Position numbers and translations under genes: made by a program. A stretch of DNA of 64,000 nt from Gammaproteobacteria bacterium (GTDB lineage Bacteria; Pseudomonadota; Gammaproteobacteria; Eutrophobiales; Eutrophobiaceae). Where the stretch lies: assembly GCA_016193395.1 (NCBI GenBank), contig JACPSH010000025.1, positions 62,001 to 126,000 on the forward strand. The letters run 5' to 3'. The notes beneath the pieces are model-generated. The model had not been told where the DNA came from and did not search any database. It saw only the letters and a program-made list of their open reading frames with translations. Positions 32,356 to 43,791 of the stretch are shown here, piece after piece; position 1 is the first letter of the stretch, and every line of letters begins with the position of its first letter.

Positions 32356-32651
32356 TTTATCTTTATATATCAATCTGATGGGCATGCGGGTTTCACCGCT
32401 GCGCGACAGGGGGCGCAGGGCGCCGGGAGGGAACCTTTCCCGGGAGGCCCTTTCTCACTTCAGGCATTGCCCTTAAAATAACGCGGCGTCCTTACAACGC
32501 TGCGGCGTGTCCGCAACACCCAGTTTGGACAAACTCCCGGGAATAAACACGACCTACGCGTAGCCGTCCCTAACGGACCGCGTGGCCGGAAGCGGGCGTT
32601 TTCAATTAAATATAACGGTCGGGTTTAGGCCATTTGAGGAGAGGCAGAGAG

Positions 32652-33299
32652 ATGAACCTTAAGTTCGTGCCGGGCCTTGCGTTTTCGGCCCTGTTGGTTT
32701 TTTCATCGGTGCAGGCCGCTACGCCAAGCGCCGAAGAGGTGGTGCGCAAGACCACCGACCAGGTGGTTGCGCGGCTGGTCGACCAGAAGTCCGAGCTGGA
32801 GGCGCATCCGGAGCGGATTTACGATCTTATCCACGAACTGGTCATACCGCATTTCGACTTTGCCAGTATGTCCAAGTGGGTGCTCGGCAAGTCCTGGAAG
32901 GGCGCTTCTCCTTCCCAGCGTGACGCCTTCATCAGCCAGTTCCGGACGCTGCTCGTGCGCACCTACGCCAAGGCGCTGCTGGAATATTCGGAAGAGGTCA
33001 TCCGCTTTTTGCCGGTGGAAGACAACCCCAGCTCCAACCTCGTACTGGTCAAGACCGAAGTCGAGCAATCCGCTGGCAGCGCCCCCATCCCCATCCAGTA
33101 TCGCCTGCATATCAGCGACGGTTCATGGAAGGTGGTGGACGTCGCGGTGGATGGCGTGAGCCTGGTTTCGACCTACCGGGGCTCATTCGCGTCCGATATC
33201 CAGAGAGAGGGACTGGATGCGCTCATTGGCAAGCTGACCGAACGCAATTCGAAGCTCGTGATTTCCTCCGAGACGCAGCCGGCGACGGCCTCGCCCTGA
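32652..33299 (+). CDS. mlaC: MlaC/Ttg2D-family phospholipid-binding periplasmic protein
   Basis: Signal peptide, PHFDFASMSKWVLGKSWKGASPSQRDAFISQFRTLLVRTYAKAL. Confidence 0.9.
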   Translation: MNLKFVPGLAFSALLVFSSVQAATPSAEEVVRKTTDQVVARLVDQKSELEAHPERIYDLIHELVIPHFDFASMSKWVLGKSWKGASPSQRDAFISQFRTLLVRTYAKALLEYSEEVIRFLPVEDNPSSNLVLVKTEVEQSAGSAPIPIQYRLHISDGSWKVVDVAVDGVSLVSTYRGSFASDIQREGLDALIGKLTERNSKLVISSETQPATASP

Positions 33300-33486
33300 A
33301 TCCATCCTGATTTGCCGGCCGTCGGGGCCGCCGCGGGGCGGTGCGCCGGTTTATTCCCGCGCCCGTTGTCTGGCAATTCGCCATGGGCGACTGGATAATG
33401 AGCCGGGCATGACGGCGGAGCACGACGCCTGATGGCCTTCCGACTGCCGCCAGCCGTTTCTTCCAATCCTAATTTGCAGGCAATCG

Positions 33487-35017
<1,531 letters not shown>

Positions 35018-35019
35018 CG

Positions 35020-35138
35020 AAAAGTAAAAAGTGGAAAGTGAAAAGAAGGAAGCGATGGCTACGCCGTCGTAAGCCCGGGGCATGGCGCGAAGCAGATAGC
35101 TCTTCGCTTTTGCTTTACACTTTATACTTTCCACTTTT
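35020..35138. repeat. Inverted heptamer array (NAAAGTR type) between murA and hisG
   Basis: Left arm AAAAGTA AAAAGTG GAAAGTG AAAAGAA GGAAGCG (35020-35054); right arm reverse complement AAAAGTG GAAAGTA TAAAGTG TAAAGCA AAAGCGA (35104-35138). Confidence 0.85.
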
Positions 35139-35150
35139 AACTGACGTTCA

Positions 35151-35783
35151 ATGTCTGACGAACTGACCATCGCGGTTTCGAAGGGCCGCATTCTCAACGG
35201 CTTTCTGCCGCTGCTTGAGAAGCTGGGCATCACCCCGCAGGAGGATCCGACGACATCGCGCAAGCTCATCCTGGAGACCAGCCGGCCCGACGTACGGCTC
35301 GTGATCATCCGCGCGTCCGATATCGCCACGTACGTGGAGCACGGCACGGCGGAACTGGGCATCGCCGGGAAGGACATCCTCATGGAGTACGAAGGTGACG
35401 GCCTGTATGAACCGCTCGATCTCGGCATTGCGCGTTGCCGGATGGTGCTGGCGGGTCCCGAGAACGAGCGGCCGGTCAGCGGGCGCCTGCGCGTCGCGAC
35501 CAAATACATACGCACGACGCGCGCCTGGTTCGGCGACCAGGGCCGGCAGGTCGAGATCATCCGGCTGCATGGATCGATGGAACTTGCCCCGGTCCTGGGG
35601 CTCGCGCATCGGATCGTCGACCTGGTAGACAGCGGACAGACGCTGCGCGCCAACGGACTCGTCCCGATTGCGACCATTGCCGAGATCAGTTCGCGCCTGA
35701 TTGTCAACAAGGCCGCAATGAAGATGAAGCACGGCGCGATCCGGCCGTTCATCACGCAACTGGCGGGCGTGGTCGGCGCATGA
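35151..35783 (+). CDS. hisG: ATP phosphoribosyltransferase, short form
   Basis: [27 protein letters not shown]; 210 aa. Confidence 0.95.
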   Translation: MSDELTIAVSKGRILNGFLPLLEKLGITPQEDPTTSRKLILETSRPDVRLVIIRASDIATYVEHGTAELGIAGKDILMEYEGDGLYEPLDLGIARCRMVLAGPENERPVSGRLRVATKYIRTTRAWFGDQGRQVEIIRLHGSMELAPVLGLAHRIVDLVDSGQTLRANGLVPIATIAEISSRLIVNKAAMKMKHGAIRPFITQLAGVVGA

Positions 35784-37081
35784 CCCCGATGCGCACGATC
35801 GACAGCCGCGCCGAGGGCTTCGGCGCGGAACTGGATCGCCTGCTCGGCGCCTCGCCCGGCCAGGACGCGGAACTGGATCGAAGCGTCGCGGCGATACTCG
35901 CCGACGTCCGCGCGCGCGGTGATGCCGCGCTCATTGAGTACACGAACCGCTTCGACAGGAACAACCTCGCGGCCGGGGAGCTGGAGGTCCCCGCGGAACG
36001 CCTGGCCGCGGCCGCCGGATCGATCGATCGGGGACTGCGGGAAGCGCTGGAGCAGGCCGCGCGGCGCATCCGCCGGTATCACCAACGCCAGCGCCAGGAA
36101 TCCTGGTCGTACGATGACGGCGAGGGCGTGGAGCTCGGGCAGAAGATGACGCCGCTGGACCGCGTCGGGGTCTACGTTCCGGGCGGCCGGGCCGCGTACC
36201 CTTCATCCGTCCTGATGAACGTCATCCCGGCGCAGGTCGCCGGCGTAGGCGAAATCATTATGGTTTCTCCGGCCATGGACGGGCAACCGAACCCGGCCGT
36301 TCTCGCCGCCGCGCAACTGGCGGACGTGCGTCGCGTCTTCAGCATCGGCGGGGCGCAGGCGATCGCGGCGCTGGCCTTCGGGACGGAGACCGTGCCCGCC
36401 GTGGACAAGATCGTCGGCCCCGGGAACCGCTACGTCGCCGCCGCCAAGCGCCTGGTCTTCGGCGTCGTCGGGATCGACATGATCGCGGGACCATCCGAAG
36501 TCGTTGTAGTCAGCGACGGGACGACCCCGGCGGAGTGGATCGCGCTCGATCTCTTTGCACAGGCCGAACACGACGAAGACGCGCGGGCGATCCTGTTGTG
36601 CACCGACGCCGAGTTCGCTGAAAAAGTGAAGGCCGCCATTGACCGACTCCTGCCGGAGATGGATCGCGCTCAAACCATCCGCGCGTCGCTTTCCGGGAAC
36701 GGCGCAATCGTCCGGGTCAGGGATCTGGATGAGGCGGTGGCGATTGTGAACCGGATGGCGCCGGAACACCTGGAACTGGCGGTAGCCGATCCGCGCGCGC
36801 TTCTTGAGCGCGTCCGGAACGCCGGAGCGATTTTCCTCGGCTGCCATGCGGCCGAAGTCCTGGGTGACTACTGCGCCGGCCCCAACCACGTGCTGCCGAC
36901 CGGGCGCAGCGCGCGTTTCTCGTCGCCGCTCGGGGTCTATGACTTCCAGAAACGATCCTCAGTGATCGCCTGCACGGCTGGCGGCGCCGCGAAGCTTGCC
37001 GGCACGGCCTCGGTGCTGGCGCGCGCCGAAGGATTGACGGCGCACGCCCAATCGGCGGAGTGCCGGATGCGCAGGAACTGA
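35780..37081 (+). CDS. hisD: Histidinol dehydrogenase
   Basis: [40 protein letters not shown] at 35780 overlaps hisG stop; track start 35435 is too early. Confidence 0.96.
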   Translation: MTPMRTIDSRAEGFGAELDRLLGASPGQDAELDRSVAAILADVRARGDAALIEYTNRFDRNNLAAGELEVPAERLAAAAGSIDRGLREALEQAARRIRRYHQRQRQESWSYDDGEGVELGQKMTPLDRVGVYVPGGRAAYPSSVLMNVIPAQVAGVGEIIMVSPAMDGQPNPAVLAAAQLADVRRVFSIGGAQAIAALAFGTETVPAVDKIVGPGNRYVAAAKRLVFGVVGIDMIAGPSEVVVVSDGTTPAEWIALDLFAQAEHDEDARAILLCTDAEFAEKVKAAIDRLLPEMDRAQTIRASLSGNGAIVRVRDLDEAVAIVNRMAPEHLELAVADPRALLERVRNAGAIFLGCHAAEVLGDYCAGPNHVLPTGRSARFSSPLGVYDFQKRSSVIACTAGGAAKLAGTASVLARAEGLTAHAQSAECRMRRN

Positions 37082-37096
37082 AACGCAGGCCTGGTC

Positions 37097-38188
37097 ATGC
37101 CAGCCGAGGATCGGATCAGGAGGTGGGTGCGCGCCTCTGTGCGGGCGGCCTCCGTCTATCCGGTGGGGAAGGCCCCTGGGCTGATCAAACTGGATGCCAT
37201 GGAGAATCCGTACCCATGGCCCGAGCCCATGCGCGAAGCGTGGCTGCGGCGCCTCCGGAACGTGGCGCTGAACCGCTATCCCGACGCGGAGGCCGCCGGC
37301 CTGAAAGGGCAGTTGCGCGCGGTGTTCTCCCTTCCCGGGAGCGCGGGCATCCTGCTCGGCAACGGTTCCGACGAAATCATCCAGATCATCGCCTGCGCGC
37401 TGTCCGGTCCGGGGGCGTCGCTGCTGGCACCGGAGCCGAGTTTCGCGATGTACGAGTCGATAGCCAAGGGTACCGATCTGAATTATGTGGGCGTCCCGCT
37501 GCAGGCGCCGGATTTCTCACTGGACGTGGATGCCATGCTTGCCGCTGTGGAGCGGGTCCAGCCGGCCGTGGTATTCATCGCCTGGCCCAACAATCCCACC
37601 GGCAACCTGTTCGATCGCAATGCAGTCGAGTGCATAGCGCGGTCCACGCCCGGCATCGTCGTCGTGGATGAGGCCTACCACGCCTTCGCCGGCGCCACCC
37701 TGATGCCTCTGCTGGAGCAGTACGACAACGTGCTCGTCATGCGTACCCTGTCGAAGCTTGGACTGGCCGGGCTGCGCCTCGGGTTTCTCGCGGGCCCGCC
37801 GGCCTGGCTGCTTGAATTCGAGAAACTCCGGCTCCCCTACAACGTCGGCGTCCTCGTCCAGGAAAGCGCGGGTTTTTTCCTCGAGCACATCGATGTGCTG
37901 CAGGAACAGACGCGGCGCCTGTGCGCGGATCGGGAGCGCCTGTACCAGGCGCTGTTGAAGCAGCCGGGCGTGACCGTCTGGCCCAGCGCGGGGAATTTTC
38001 TGCTGTTCAGAACCGACACGATGCCCGCCTCGGAAGTGCATGAACGACTCAAGCGTGCCGGACTGCTGGTCCGCTGCGTCGCGGATATGCATCCGTTGCT
38101 GGCCGGCTGCCTGCGGGTCACGGTGGGCACGGCCGGGGAAAACGACGCGTTCCTGACCGCGCTCTCTGAAGTCCTCGCGCGCCACTGA
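37097..38188 (+). CDS. hisC: Histidinol-phosphate aminotransferase
   Basis: IKLDAMENPYPWPE, AWPNNPTGNLF, RTLSKLGLAGLRLGF. Confidence 0.95.
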   Translation: MPAEDRIRRWVRASVRAASVYPVGKAPGLIKLDAMENPYPWPEPMREAWLRRLRNVALNRYPDAEAAGLKGQLRAVFSLPGSAGILLGNGSDEIIQIIACALSGPGASLLAPEPSFAMYESIAKGTDLNYVGVPLQAPDFSLDVDAMLAAVERVQPAVVFIAWPNNPTGNLFDRNAVECIARSTPGIVVVDEAYHAFAGATLMPLLEQYDNVLVMRTLSKLGLAGLRLGFLAGPPAWLLEFEKLRLPYNVGVLVQESAGFFLEHIDVLQEQTRRLCADRERLYQALLKQPGVTVWPSAGNFLLFRTDTMPASEVHERLKRAGLLVRCVADMHPLLAGCLRVTVGTAGENDAFLTALSEVLARH

Positions 38189-38260
38189 CTGGCGCGCAGG
38201 AAGAGCCGGTGGTCCGCTGGTCATAGTCCCCGGCCGGATTCATCTTTGCGCGAGTTTCCG

Positions 38261-38349
38261 GACGGGTCCTGTCACCGTGCACCCCTGTCCGTGCTCGCTC
38301 GGTCCCCTCGCTTGCGCGCGGAGCAGGGGCGGCCCGGCGCCACCCGTCC
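38261..38349. repeat. Dispersed imperfect palindrome, copy B
   Basis: ACGGGTCCTGTCACC...CTGTCCGTGCTCGCT...GCTTGCGCGCGGA...GCCACCCGTCC. Confidence 0.7.
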
Positions 38350-38400
38350 GATTATCTCCTGAGCCTGAATCCGGCCGGATTCACGAGCCAGCGCTTATCA

Positions 38401-38478
38401 GGCGGGTGACATCGGGTCACCGCTCTTCGCGCGCAGCGTAAGCGAGCACGAAGACGGTATCCGATGGCAGGACCCGCC
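38401..38478. repeat. Dispersed imperfect palindrome, copy C (opposite orientation to B)
   Basis: Reverse complement GGCGGGTCCTGCCATCGGATACCGTCTTCGTGCTCGCTTACGCTGCGCGCGAAGAGCGGTGACCCGATGTCACCCGCC. Confidence 0.7.
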
Positions 38479-38509
38479 TGCCGAAGGACGCGCATTCAGA
38501 GCCGGCCGG

Positions 38510-39673
38510 TTAGCGCAGGAACGCCGGCCGTTGCCCAACCTGCGCCTGCACGCGGAGCTGGTCCCAGCCCCGGACGAGTTTGATGCCGATTACGCTGCCC
38601 GGCTTGAACCCGGCGATGAGTTCGATGGTCTGGCGCGGATCGGAAAGCGCAGTGCCATTGATCTCGGTCAAAATGTCGCCCGGACGGATCCCGGCGTTCG
38701 CAGCGGGTCCGCCACGAAGCACGACGGCGACCAGGACCCCTTCCGGCTGGGCACCGGCGCTCTCCGTGGTGTCCCGGGGGACGACGCGCGCCTCGATTCC
38801 GAGCCAGCCGCGCGCGACCTGGCCGTGTTCGATCAACTGGCGCATCACGTTCGTGGCGAGGTTGATTGGGATCGCAAAGCCGATACCCTGCGATCCACCT
38901 CCACCGGTCTCCGAGTAATTGGCGGTGTTGATGCCTATCACCTGTCCGGCCGCGTTGATCAGCGCCCCCCCGGAATTGCCCGGGTTGATGTCGGCGTCCG
39001 TCTGGATGAAGTCCTCGAACGTAGTAATGCCCAGGCTGTTGCGCCCGGTCGCGCTGACGATCCCCTGGGTCACGGTCTGGCCGAAGTCGTAGGGGTTGCC
39101 TATCGCGAGCACGACGTCGCCCACGCGCAGCTGATCGGAATCGCCAATGGGCGCGACCGGGAGATCGTCGGATTCATGCAGGCGTAGCACGGCAAGTTCG
39201 GTAGCGGGGTCGCTGCCGACCCGCTGCGCCGTGGTCTGCCGCCCGTCCTTGAGGGTGACGCGCAATTCCACGGCGCCATCGATGATGTGGGCATTGGTGA
39301 TCACCAGCCCCTGCGCGTCGAGGATCACGCCGGACCCGAATTCCCAGTCCAGTGGCCCGGACGGATCCACGTCCGGGAACAGCCGTTTGAAAAGCGGGTC
39401 CTGGAATAGCGGATGGGTGCTCGGTTCACGCGCCTTGATGGCGTACACGTTGACCACGGCCGGGGCGACGAGGTTGACCGCCGTATGGTAGGAAAACACG
39501 TCCCCGCCCCGGGCCGGGACCGGCGCAGCTGTCGCCGGCTCCGCGGACCGGAACCCGCCCGCCATGCCGGGGAATAGCCACAGGATGACAAAGGCGGACG
39601 CAAGCCCGACCACCGCCGCCTGCAGAAGGAACTTAAACGTATTGACGAACCGGTGTTGTTTCATGGAACGCAT
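38510..39673 (-). CDS. degS: DegS/AlgW-like trypsin-type serine protease with one PDZ domain
   Basis: N-terminal TM, TNAHI(H), DPATELAVL(D), NPGNSGG(S), single C-terminal PDZ. Confidence 0.88.
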   Translation of the reverse strand: MRSMKQHRFVNTFKFLLQAAVVGLASAFVILWLFPGMAGGFRSAEPATAAPVPARGGDVFSYHTAVNLVAPAVVNVYAIKAREPSTHPLFQDPLFKRLFPDVDPSGPLDWEFGSGVILDAQGLVITNAHIIDGAVELRVTLKDGRQTTAQRVGSDPATELAVLRLHESDDLPVAPIGDSDQLRVGDVVLAIGNPYDFGQTVTQGIVSATGRNSLGITTFEDFIQTDADINPGNSGGALINAAGQVIGINTANYSETGGGGSQGIGFAIPINLATNVMRQLIEHGQVARGWLGIEARVVPRDTTESAGAQPEGVLVAVVLRGGPAANAGIRPGDILTEINGTALSDPRQTIELIAGFKPGSVIGIKLVRGWDQLRVQAQVGQRPAFLR

Positions 39674-39848
39674 GCCGCCGCGACACAACGGGGATGGAAC
39701 CGCCCGACTAGTGTACCAATTTCGGGGGACTGGCCACGCCTGAGATGCTATTGCGCGGCGGCGCGCCCGGCCCACGATGATGACGACATGATATAATCCG
39801 CGCGGGTCAGAGGTCGTCTATCCAGCCTGCCTGGGGATCGGAATACCA

Positions 39849-40451
39849 ATGAATCAGGATGGGATCGATAAGAGCCGGCGACGCTTTCTGACCACCGCCG
39901 CCACCGTCGTGGGCGGCATCGGTGCCGTGGCCACCGCCGTTCCCTTCATCTCCACGATGATGCCGAGCGCGAGGGCGCGGGCAAGCGGTGCGCCCGTTGA
40001 GGTGGACATCGGCGATCTGAAGCCGGGGGAGTTGCGCGTAGTCAAGTGGCAGGGCAAGCCGGTGTGGTTCCTGCGCCGCGCGGAGGACGAGGTGGCGGCC
40101 CTTCCGGAACTGGACGCGGAACTGCGCGATCCCGCTTCCGAGGAACCGCAACAGCCGGCGTACGCGGTAAACGAGCATCGCTCGGTCAAGCCGGAGCTTC
40201 TCATCGTCGTCGGCCTGTGCACGCACCTTGGCTGTTCTCCCACGCATGTACGCGTCGGTGATGCGCAGTCGCATGGCTTGCCGACCGACTGGAAGGGCGG
40301 GTTTTTCTGCCCCTGCCATGGCAGCCGTTTCGATCTGGCGGGACGCGTGTTCAAGGACGTGCCCGCGCCGCGCAACCTGCTGGTGCCCCCGCACCAGTAC
40401 CTGAGCGAAACGCGTATCCTGATCGGGAACGACCCCGGGGTGACTTCGTGA
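39849..40451 (+). CDS. petA: Ubiquinol-cytochrome c reductase Rieske iron-sulfur subunit
   Basis: Twin-arginine SRRRFLTT; CTHLGCSP and CPCHGSRFD motifs. Confidence 0.97.
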   Translation: MNQDGIDKSRRRFLTTAATVVGGIGAVATAVPFISTMMPSARARASGAPVEVDIGDLKPGELRVVKWQGKPVWFLRRAEDEVAALPELDAELRDPASEEPQQPAYAVNEHRSVKPELLIVVGLCTHLGCSPTHVRVGDAQSHGLPTDWKGGFFCPCHGSRFDLAGRVFKDVPAPRNLLVPPHQYLSETRILIGNDPGVTS

Positions 40452-41893
40452 GCGCCGTCGTCCGGACCCTGGTCGGCCTGCGCGACTGGATCGACGCGCG
40501 CTTCCCGCTCATGGAACAGTGGAACGCGCACCTGGCAAAGTACTACGCGCCGAAGAATTTCAATTTTTGGTATTTCTTCGGCTCGCTCGCCCTGTTCGTG
40601 TTCGTGCTCCAGATCGTCACCGGGATCTGGCTGACCATGAACTACAAGCCGTCGGCGGACCTGGCATTCGCCTCGGTCGAGTACATCATGCGCGACGTCG
40701 AGTGGGGCTGGTGGATCCGCTACTTGCATTCCACCGGGTCATCGGCCTTCTTCATCGTGGTCTACCTGCACATGTACCGCGCGCTACTGTACGGATCGTA
40801 CAAGCGCCCTCGGGAACTCCTGTGGATTATCGGCATGCTTATCTACCTGACGTTGATGGGCGAGGCATTCTTCGGCTACCTGCTGCCCTGGGGCCAGATG
40901 TCGTACTGGGGCGCGCAGGTCATCATCTCCCTGTTCGGCGCGTTGCCCATCATCGGCGATCCCCTGGCGCTCTGGATCCGCGGCGACTTCGTCGTGTCCG
41001 ACGTGACGCTGAACCGCTTCTTCGCGTTTCACGTCGTTGCCTTCCCGCTGGTATTGTGCGGATTGGTCGTTGCCCACCTGCTCGCGCTGCACGAAGTCGG
41101 CTCGAACAACCCGGACGGCGTGGAGATCAAGGAGGTCAAAGGCGTGGATGGCATTCCGCTGGATGGCATCCCGTTCCATCCGTACTACACGGTCAAGGAC
41201 ATCGTCGGTGTCGTGGTGTTTCTCATCTTTTTCTGCGCCGTGGTGTTCTTCACGCCGGAGATGGGCGGATATTTCCTCGAACACGCCAACTTCGTGCCCG
41301 CCGACCCGCTGAAGACGCCTGAACACATCGCCCCGGTGTGGTACTTCACGCCCTTTTACGCGATCCTGCGCGCCATCCCGAGCCAACTCGGCGGCGTGCT
41401 GGCCATGGGCGCCGCGGTCACGCTGTTTTTCTTCCTGCCGTGGCTGGATCGGAGCCCGGTCAAGTCTGTCCGGTACCGTGGCTGGCGGTACAAAACCGCG
41501 CTTGGAATCGTTACCGTCAGTTTCCTCGTCTTGGGTTATCTCGGGGTGCAGCCGCCGACCCCGACCTTTTCGTGGATGTCCAGGTTTTTCACAATTATGT
41601 ATTTCTTCTTTTTCCTGTTTCTGCCTGCGCAGACAAGCGTTGACGAACATGGATTTGCGAAACTTTATCGTCAGGCGATCCGGTTGTTGTTGTGGGTCCT
41701 GATCGCGGCATTTGATATTTCTTTCCTTGGTGAATTCCGGGGAGACAAGCCCATTGCCGAACGCATGAGCGAACTCGCTCCATTTGCGATCTTTGCGGTT
41801 GCCCTTACTGCCTTTGGAACGTTTGTTGAATTCACGCGTTATTACAGAAGGGATCAGGATAAACCGGTGCCGCAGCGGGTGACGTGGCCGTGA
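40448..41893 (+). CDS. petB: Cytochrome b, bc1 complex, with C-terminal insertion
   Basis: NFWYFFGSLALFVFVLQIVTGIWLTMNYKP...PWGQMSYWGAQVI...; ends KPVPQRVTWP after an inserted segment. Confidence 0.96.
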   Translation: MSAVVRTLVGLRDWIDARFPLMEQWNAHLAKYYAPKNFNFWYFFGSLALFVFVLQIVTGIWLTMNYKPSADLAFASVEYIMRDVEWGWWIRYLHSTGSSAFFIVVYLHMYRALLYGSYKRPRELLWIIGMLIYLTLMGEAFFGYLLPWGQMSYWGAQVIISLFGALPIIGDPLALWIRGDFVVSDVTLNRFFAFHVVAFPLVLCGLVVAHLLALHEVGSNNPDGVEIKEVKGVDGIPLDGIPFHPYYTVKDIVGVVVFLIFFCAVVFFTPEMGGYFLEHANFVPADPLKTPEHIAPVWYFTPFYAILRAIPSQLGGVLAMGAAVTLFFFLPWLDRSPVKSVRYRGWRYKTALGIVTVSFLVLGYLGVQPPTPTFSWMSRFFTIMYFFFFLFLPAQTSVDEHGFAKLYRQAIRLLLWVLIAAFDISFLGEFRGDKPIAERMSELAPFAIFAVALTAFGTFVEFTRYYRRDQDKPVPQRVTWP

Positions 41894-42621
41894 AGCGCCT
41901 CGGCGCCTTTCTCTTCGCGTGCGTGCTGGCGGCGCCGGCCTTTGCGAAGGGCGGGACCGCGATGCATTTTGAACCGGACCTGTCCAACCGGCAGTCACTG
42001 CTGCGCGGCGCGCGCACCTTTGTGAATTACTGCCTGAGCTGTCATTCCGCGGCGTTCATGCGTTACAACCGGCTCGGGCTGGATCTCGACATTCCCGGAG
42101 AGGTGCTGAAAGCGAACCTGATGTTCGGCACGGACAAGCCGGGCGAAACCATGACCGTGGCCATGAACCCCTCGGATGCGGAGCGGTGGTTCGGCGTCGC
42201 ACCGCCGGATCTCTCCGTCACGGCCCGGGCGCGCGGCGCGGACTGGCTGTATACCTATTTCATGACTTTCTACCGCGATCCCGCGAGACCTACGGGCGTG
42301 AATAACCTTGCGTTCAATGACGTCGCCATGCCGCATGTGTTGTGGGAGCTGCAGGGATGGCAACGGCCCGTGTATCGGGAAGAGGGCGGGGGCGCGCAGG
42401 CGGTCCGGGTCATCGATCACTTGGAACTTGAGTCGCCCGGCCTGTTGAATGAAGAACAGTACGAAGCGACCGTGCGGGACCTGGTGAATTTCCTCGTCTA
42501 TCTCGGAGAACCGATCAAGCTCAAGCGCTACACGATCGGTGTTTGGGTAATCCTGTACCTTTTGATTCTGCTGGGTATCGTCTATCTCCTGAAGAGGGAA
42601 TACTGGTCAGACGTCCATTGA
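41884..42621 (+). CDS. petC: Cytochrome c1
   Basis: NYCLSCHSAAFMRYNRLGLDL; C-terminal TM anchor. Confidence 0.96.
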   Translation: MAVKRLGAFLFACVLAAPAFAKGGTAMHFEPDLSNRQSLLRGARTFVNYCLSCHSAAFMRYNRLGLDLDIPGEVLKANLMFGTDKPGETMTVAMNPSDAERWFGVAPPDLSVTARARGADWLYTYFMTFYRDPARPTGVNNLAFNDVAMPHVLWELQGWQRPVYREEGGGAQAVRVIDHLELESPGLLNEEQYEATVRDLVNFLVYLGEPIKLKRYTIGVWVILYLLILLGIVYLLKREYWSDVH

Positions 42622-42703
42622 CGAACCGGGCCGCCGTGCTCCATCGTCATCCACGGGGTAAACGCCGGGGATCCGTCGCGACAAGTTGCGCCAACCCTGA
42701 ATC

Positions 42704-43303
42704 ATGATCCTTTACTCAGATTCCACCGATGCGGTAGATCACAGCGTCAGGATTGTCCTCGCGGAGAAGGACATCAACGTCGACATCCGATATGTGGACG
42801 GCGACGAACGGCCCGAGGAACTGGCCGAACTCAACCCCTACAATTCCGTACTGACCCTGATCGATCGTGATCTCGTTCTCTACGACGCGCAGATCATCAT
42901 GGAGTACCTGGACGAGCGTTTCCCCCACCCGCCGCTGATGCCCGTCGATCCCGTGGCGCGAGCCAACAACCGCCAGCTTCGCTACCGGGTGATGCGGGAT
43001 CTCTATCCGCTCATCGAGGAACTTGATGCGGGCCCGGACTCCGCCGCCACGGCGGCAAGAAGGAGTCTGCGCGATCACCTGACCGCCATCGCCCCGGCCT
43101 TCAGTCAAAACCGGTTTTTCATGTCCGACGAGTATTCACTGGTCGACTGCTGCATGGGACCGATGCTGTGGCGGCTGGAATATTATGGTGTGAAGCTTCC
43201 GAACTCGGCGCGCGTACTGCAGAAATACGGCGAGCGCCTGTTCGAGCGGCCGGCGTTCCGGGCCAGCCTGTCGGAGCAGGAGAAGGAATTGCACGCCGCC
43301 TGA
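42704..43303 (+). CDS. sspA: Stringent starvation protein A
   Basis: GST-fold protein MILYSDSTDAVDHSVRIVLAEKDI...; precedes sspB, follows petABC. Confidence 0.92.
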   Translation: MILYSDSTDAVDHSVRIVLAEKDINVDIRYVDGDERPEELAELNPYNSVLTLIDRDLVLYDAQIIMEYLDERFPHPPLMPVDPVARANNRQLRYRVMRDLYPLIEELDAGPDSAATAARRSLRDHLTAIAPAFSQNRFFMSDEYSLVDCCMGPMLWRLEYYGVKLPNSARVLQKYGERLFERPAFRASLSEQEKELHAA

Positions 43304-43330
43304 GCGGTGTTGCGTACAGGGCACTCCGCG

Positions 43331-43726
43331 ATGTCCGGCACAGCAACGACGATGACTTCCACCCGGCCCTATCTCCTGCGGGCGCTGAACGAATGGATCC
43401 TGGATAACCACCTCACGCCGCACATGCTGGTGGATGCCACCGTGTCCGGAGCGGTGGTGCCGCAGGAACAGGTAGAAGACGGCAGGATCGTTTTCAATGT
43501 CTCGCCGGCCGCGGTTCGCGGACTCGAGATCAGCAATGCGGCCGTGACGTTCCAGGCACGTTTCGCCGGACGGCCTCTGGGCGTGTGGATTCCGATCCAG
43601 GCCGTGCTCGCCATCTATGCGAAGGAAAACGGGAAGGGCATGGCCTTTCACGTGGATGAGCCGGCGGACGACGGAGGCGGCCGGCCCACGCCCACCCAGA
43701 AACCGGCGCTCAAGATCGTGAAGTAA
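43331..43726 (+). CDS. sspB: ClpXP adaptor SspB
   Basis: TSTRPYLLRALNEWILDNHLTPHMLVDA...; C-terminal XB-like PALKIVK. Confidence 0.93.
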   Translation: MSGTATTMTSTRPYLLRALNEWILDNHLTPHMLVDATVSGAVVPQEQVEDGRIVFNVSPAAVRGLEISNAAVTFQARFAGRPLGVWIPIQAVLAIYAKENGKGMAFHVDEPADDGGGRPTPTQKPALKIVK

Positions 43727-43791
43727 GCGTGCTCCGGTGACGTCCTGAACTGGATTGCCGCGCCGGACGAGGGCCCCGGCGGGCCGGGCCT

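Noticed and set aside
32356-32640. Possible regulatory RNA upstream of mlaC (CTACGCGTAG, AGTTTGGACAAACT inverted repeats)
   Set aside because: Only short palindromes, no coherent fold or known motif by eye.
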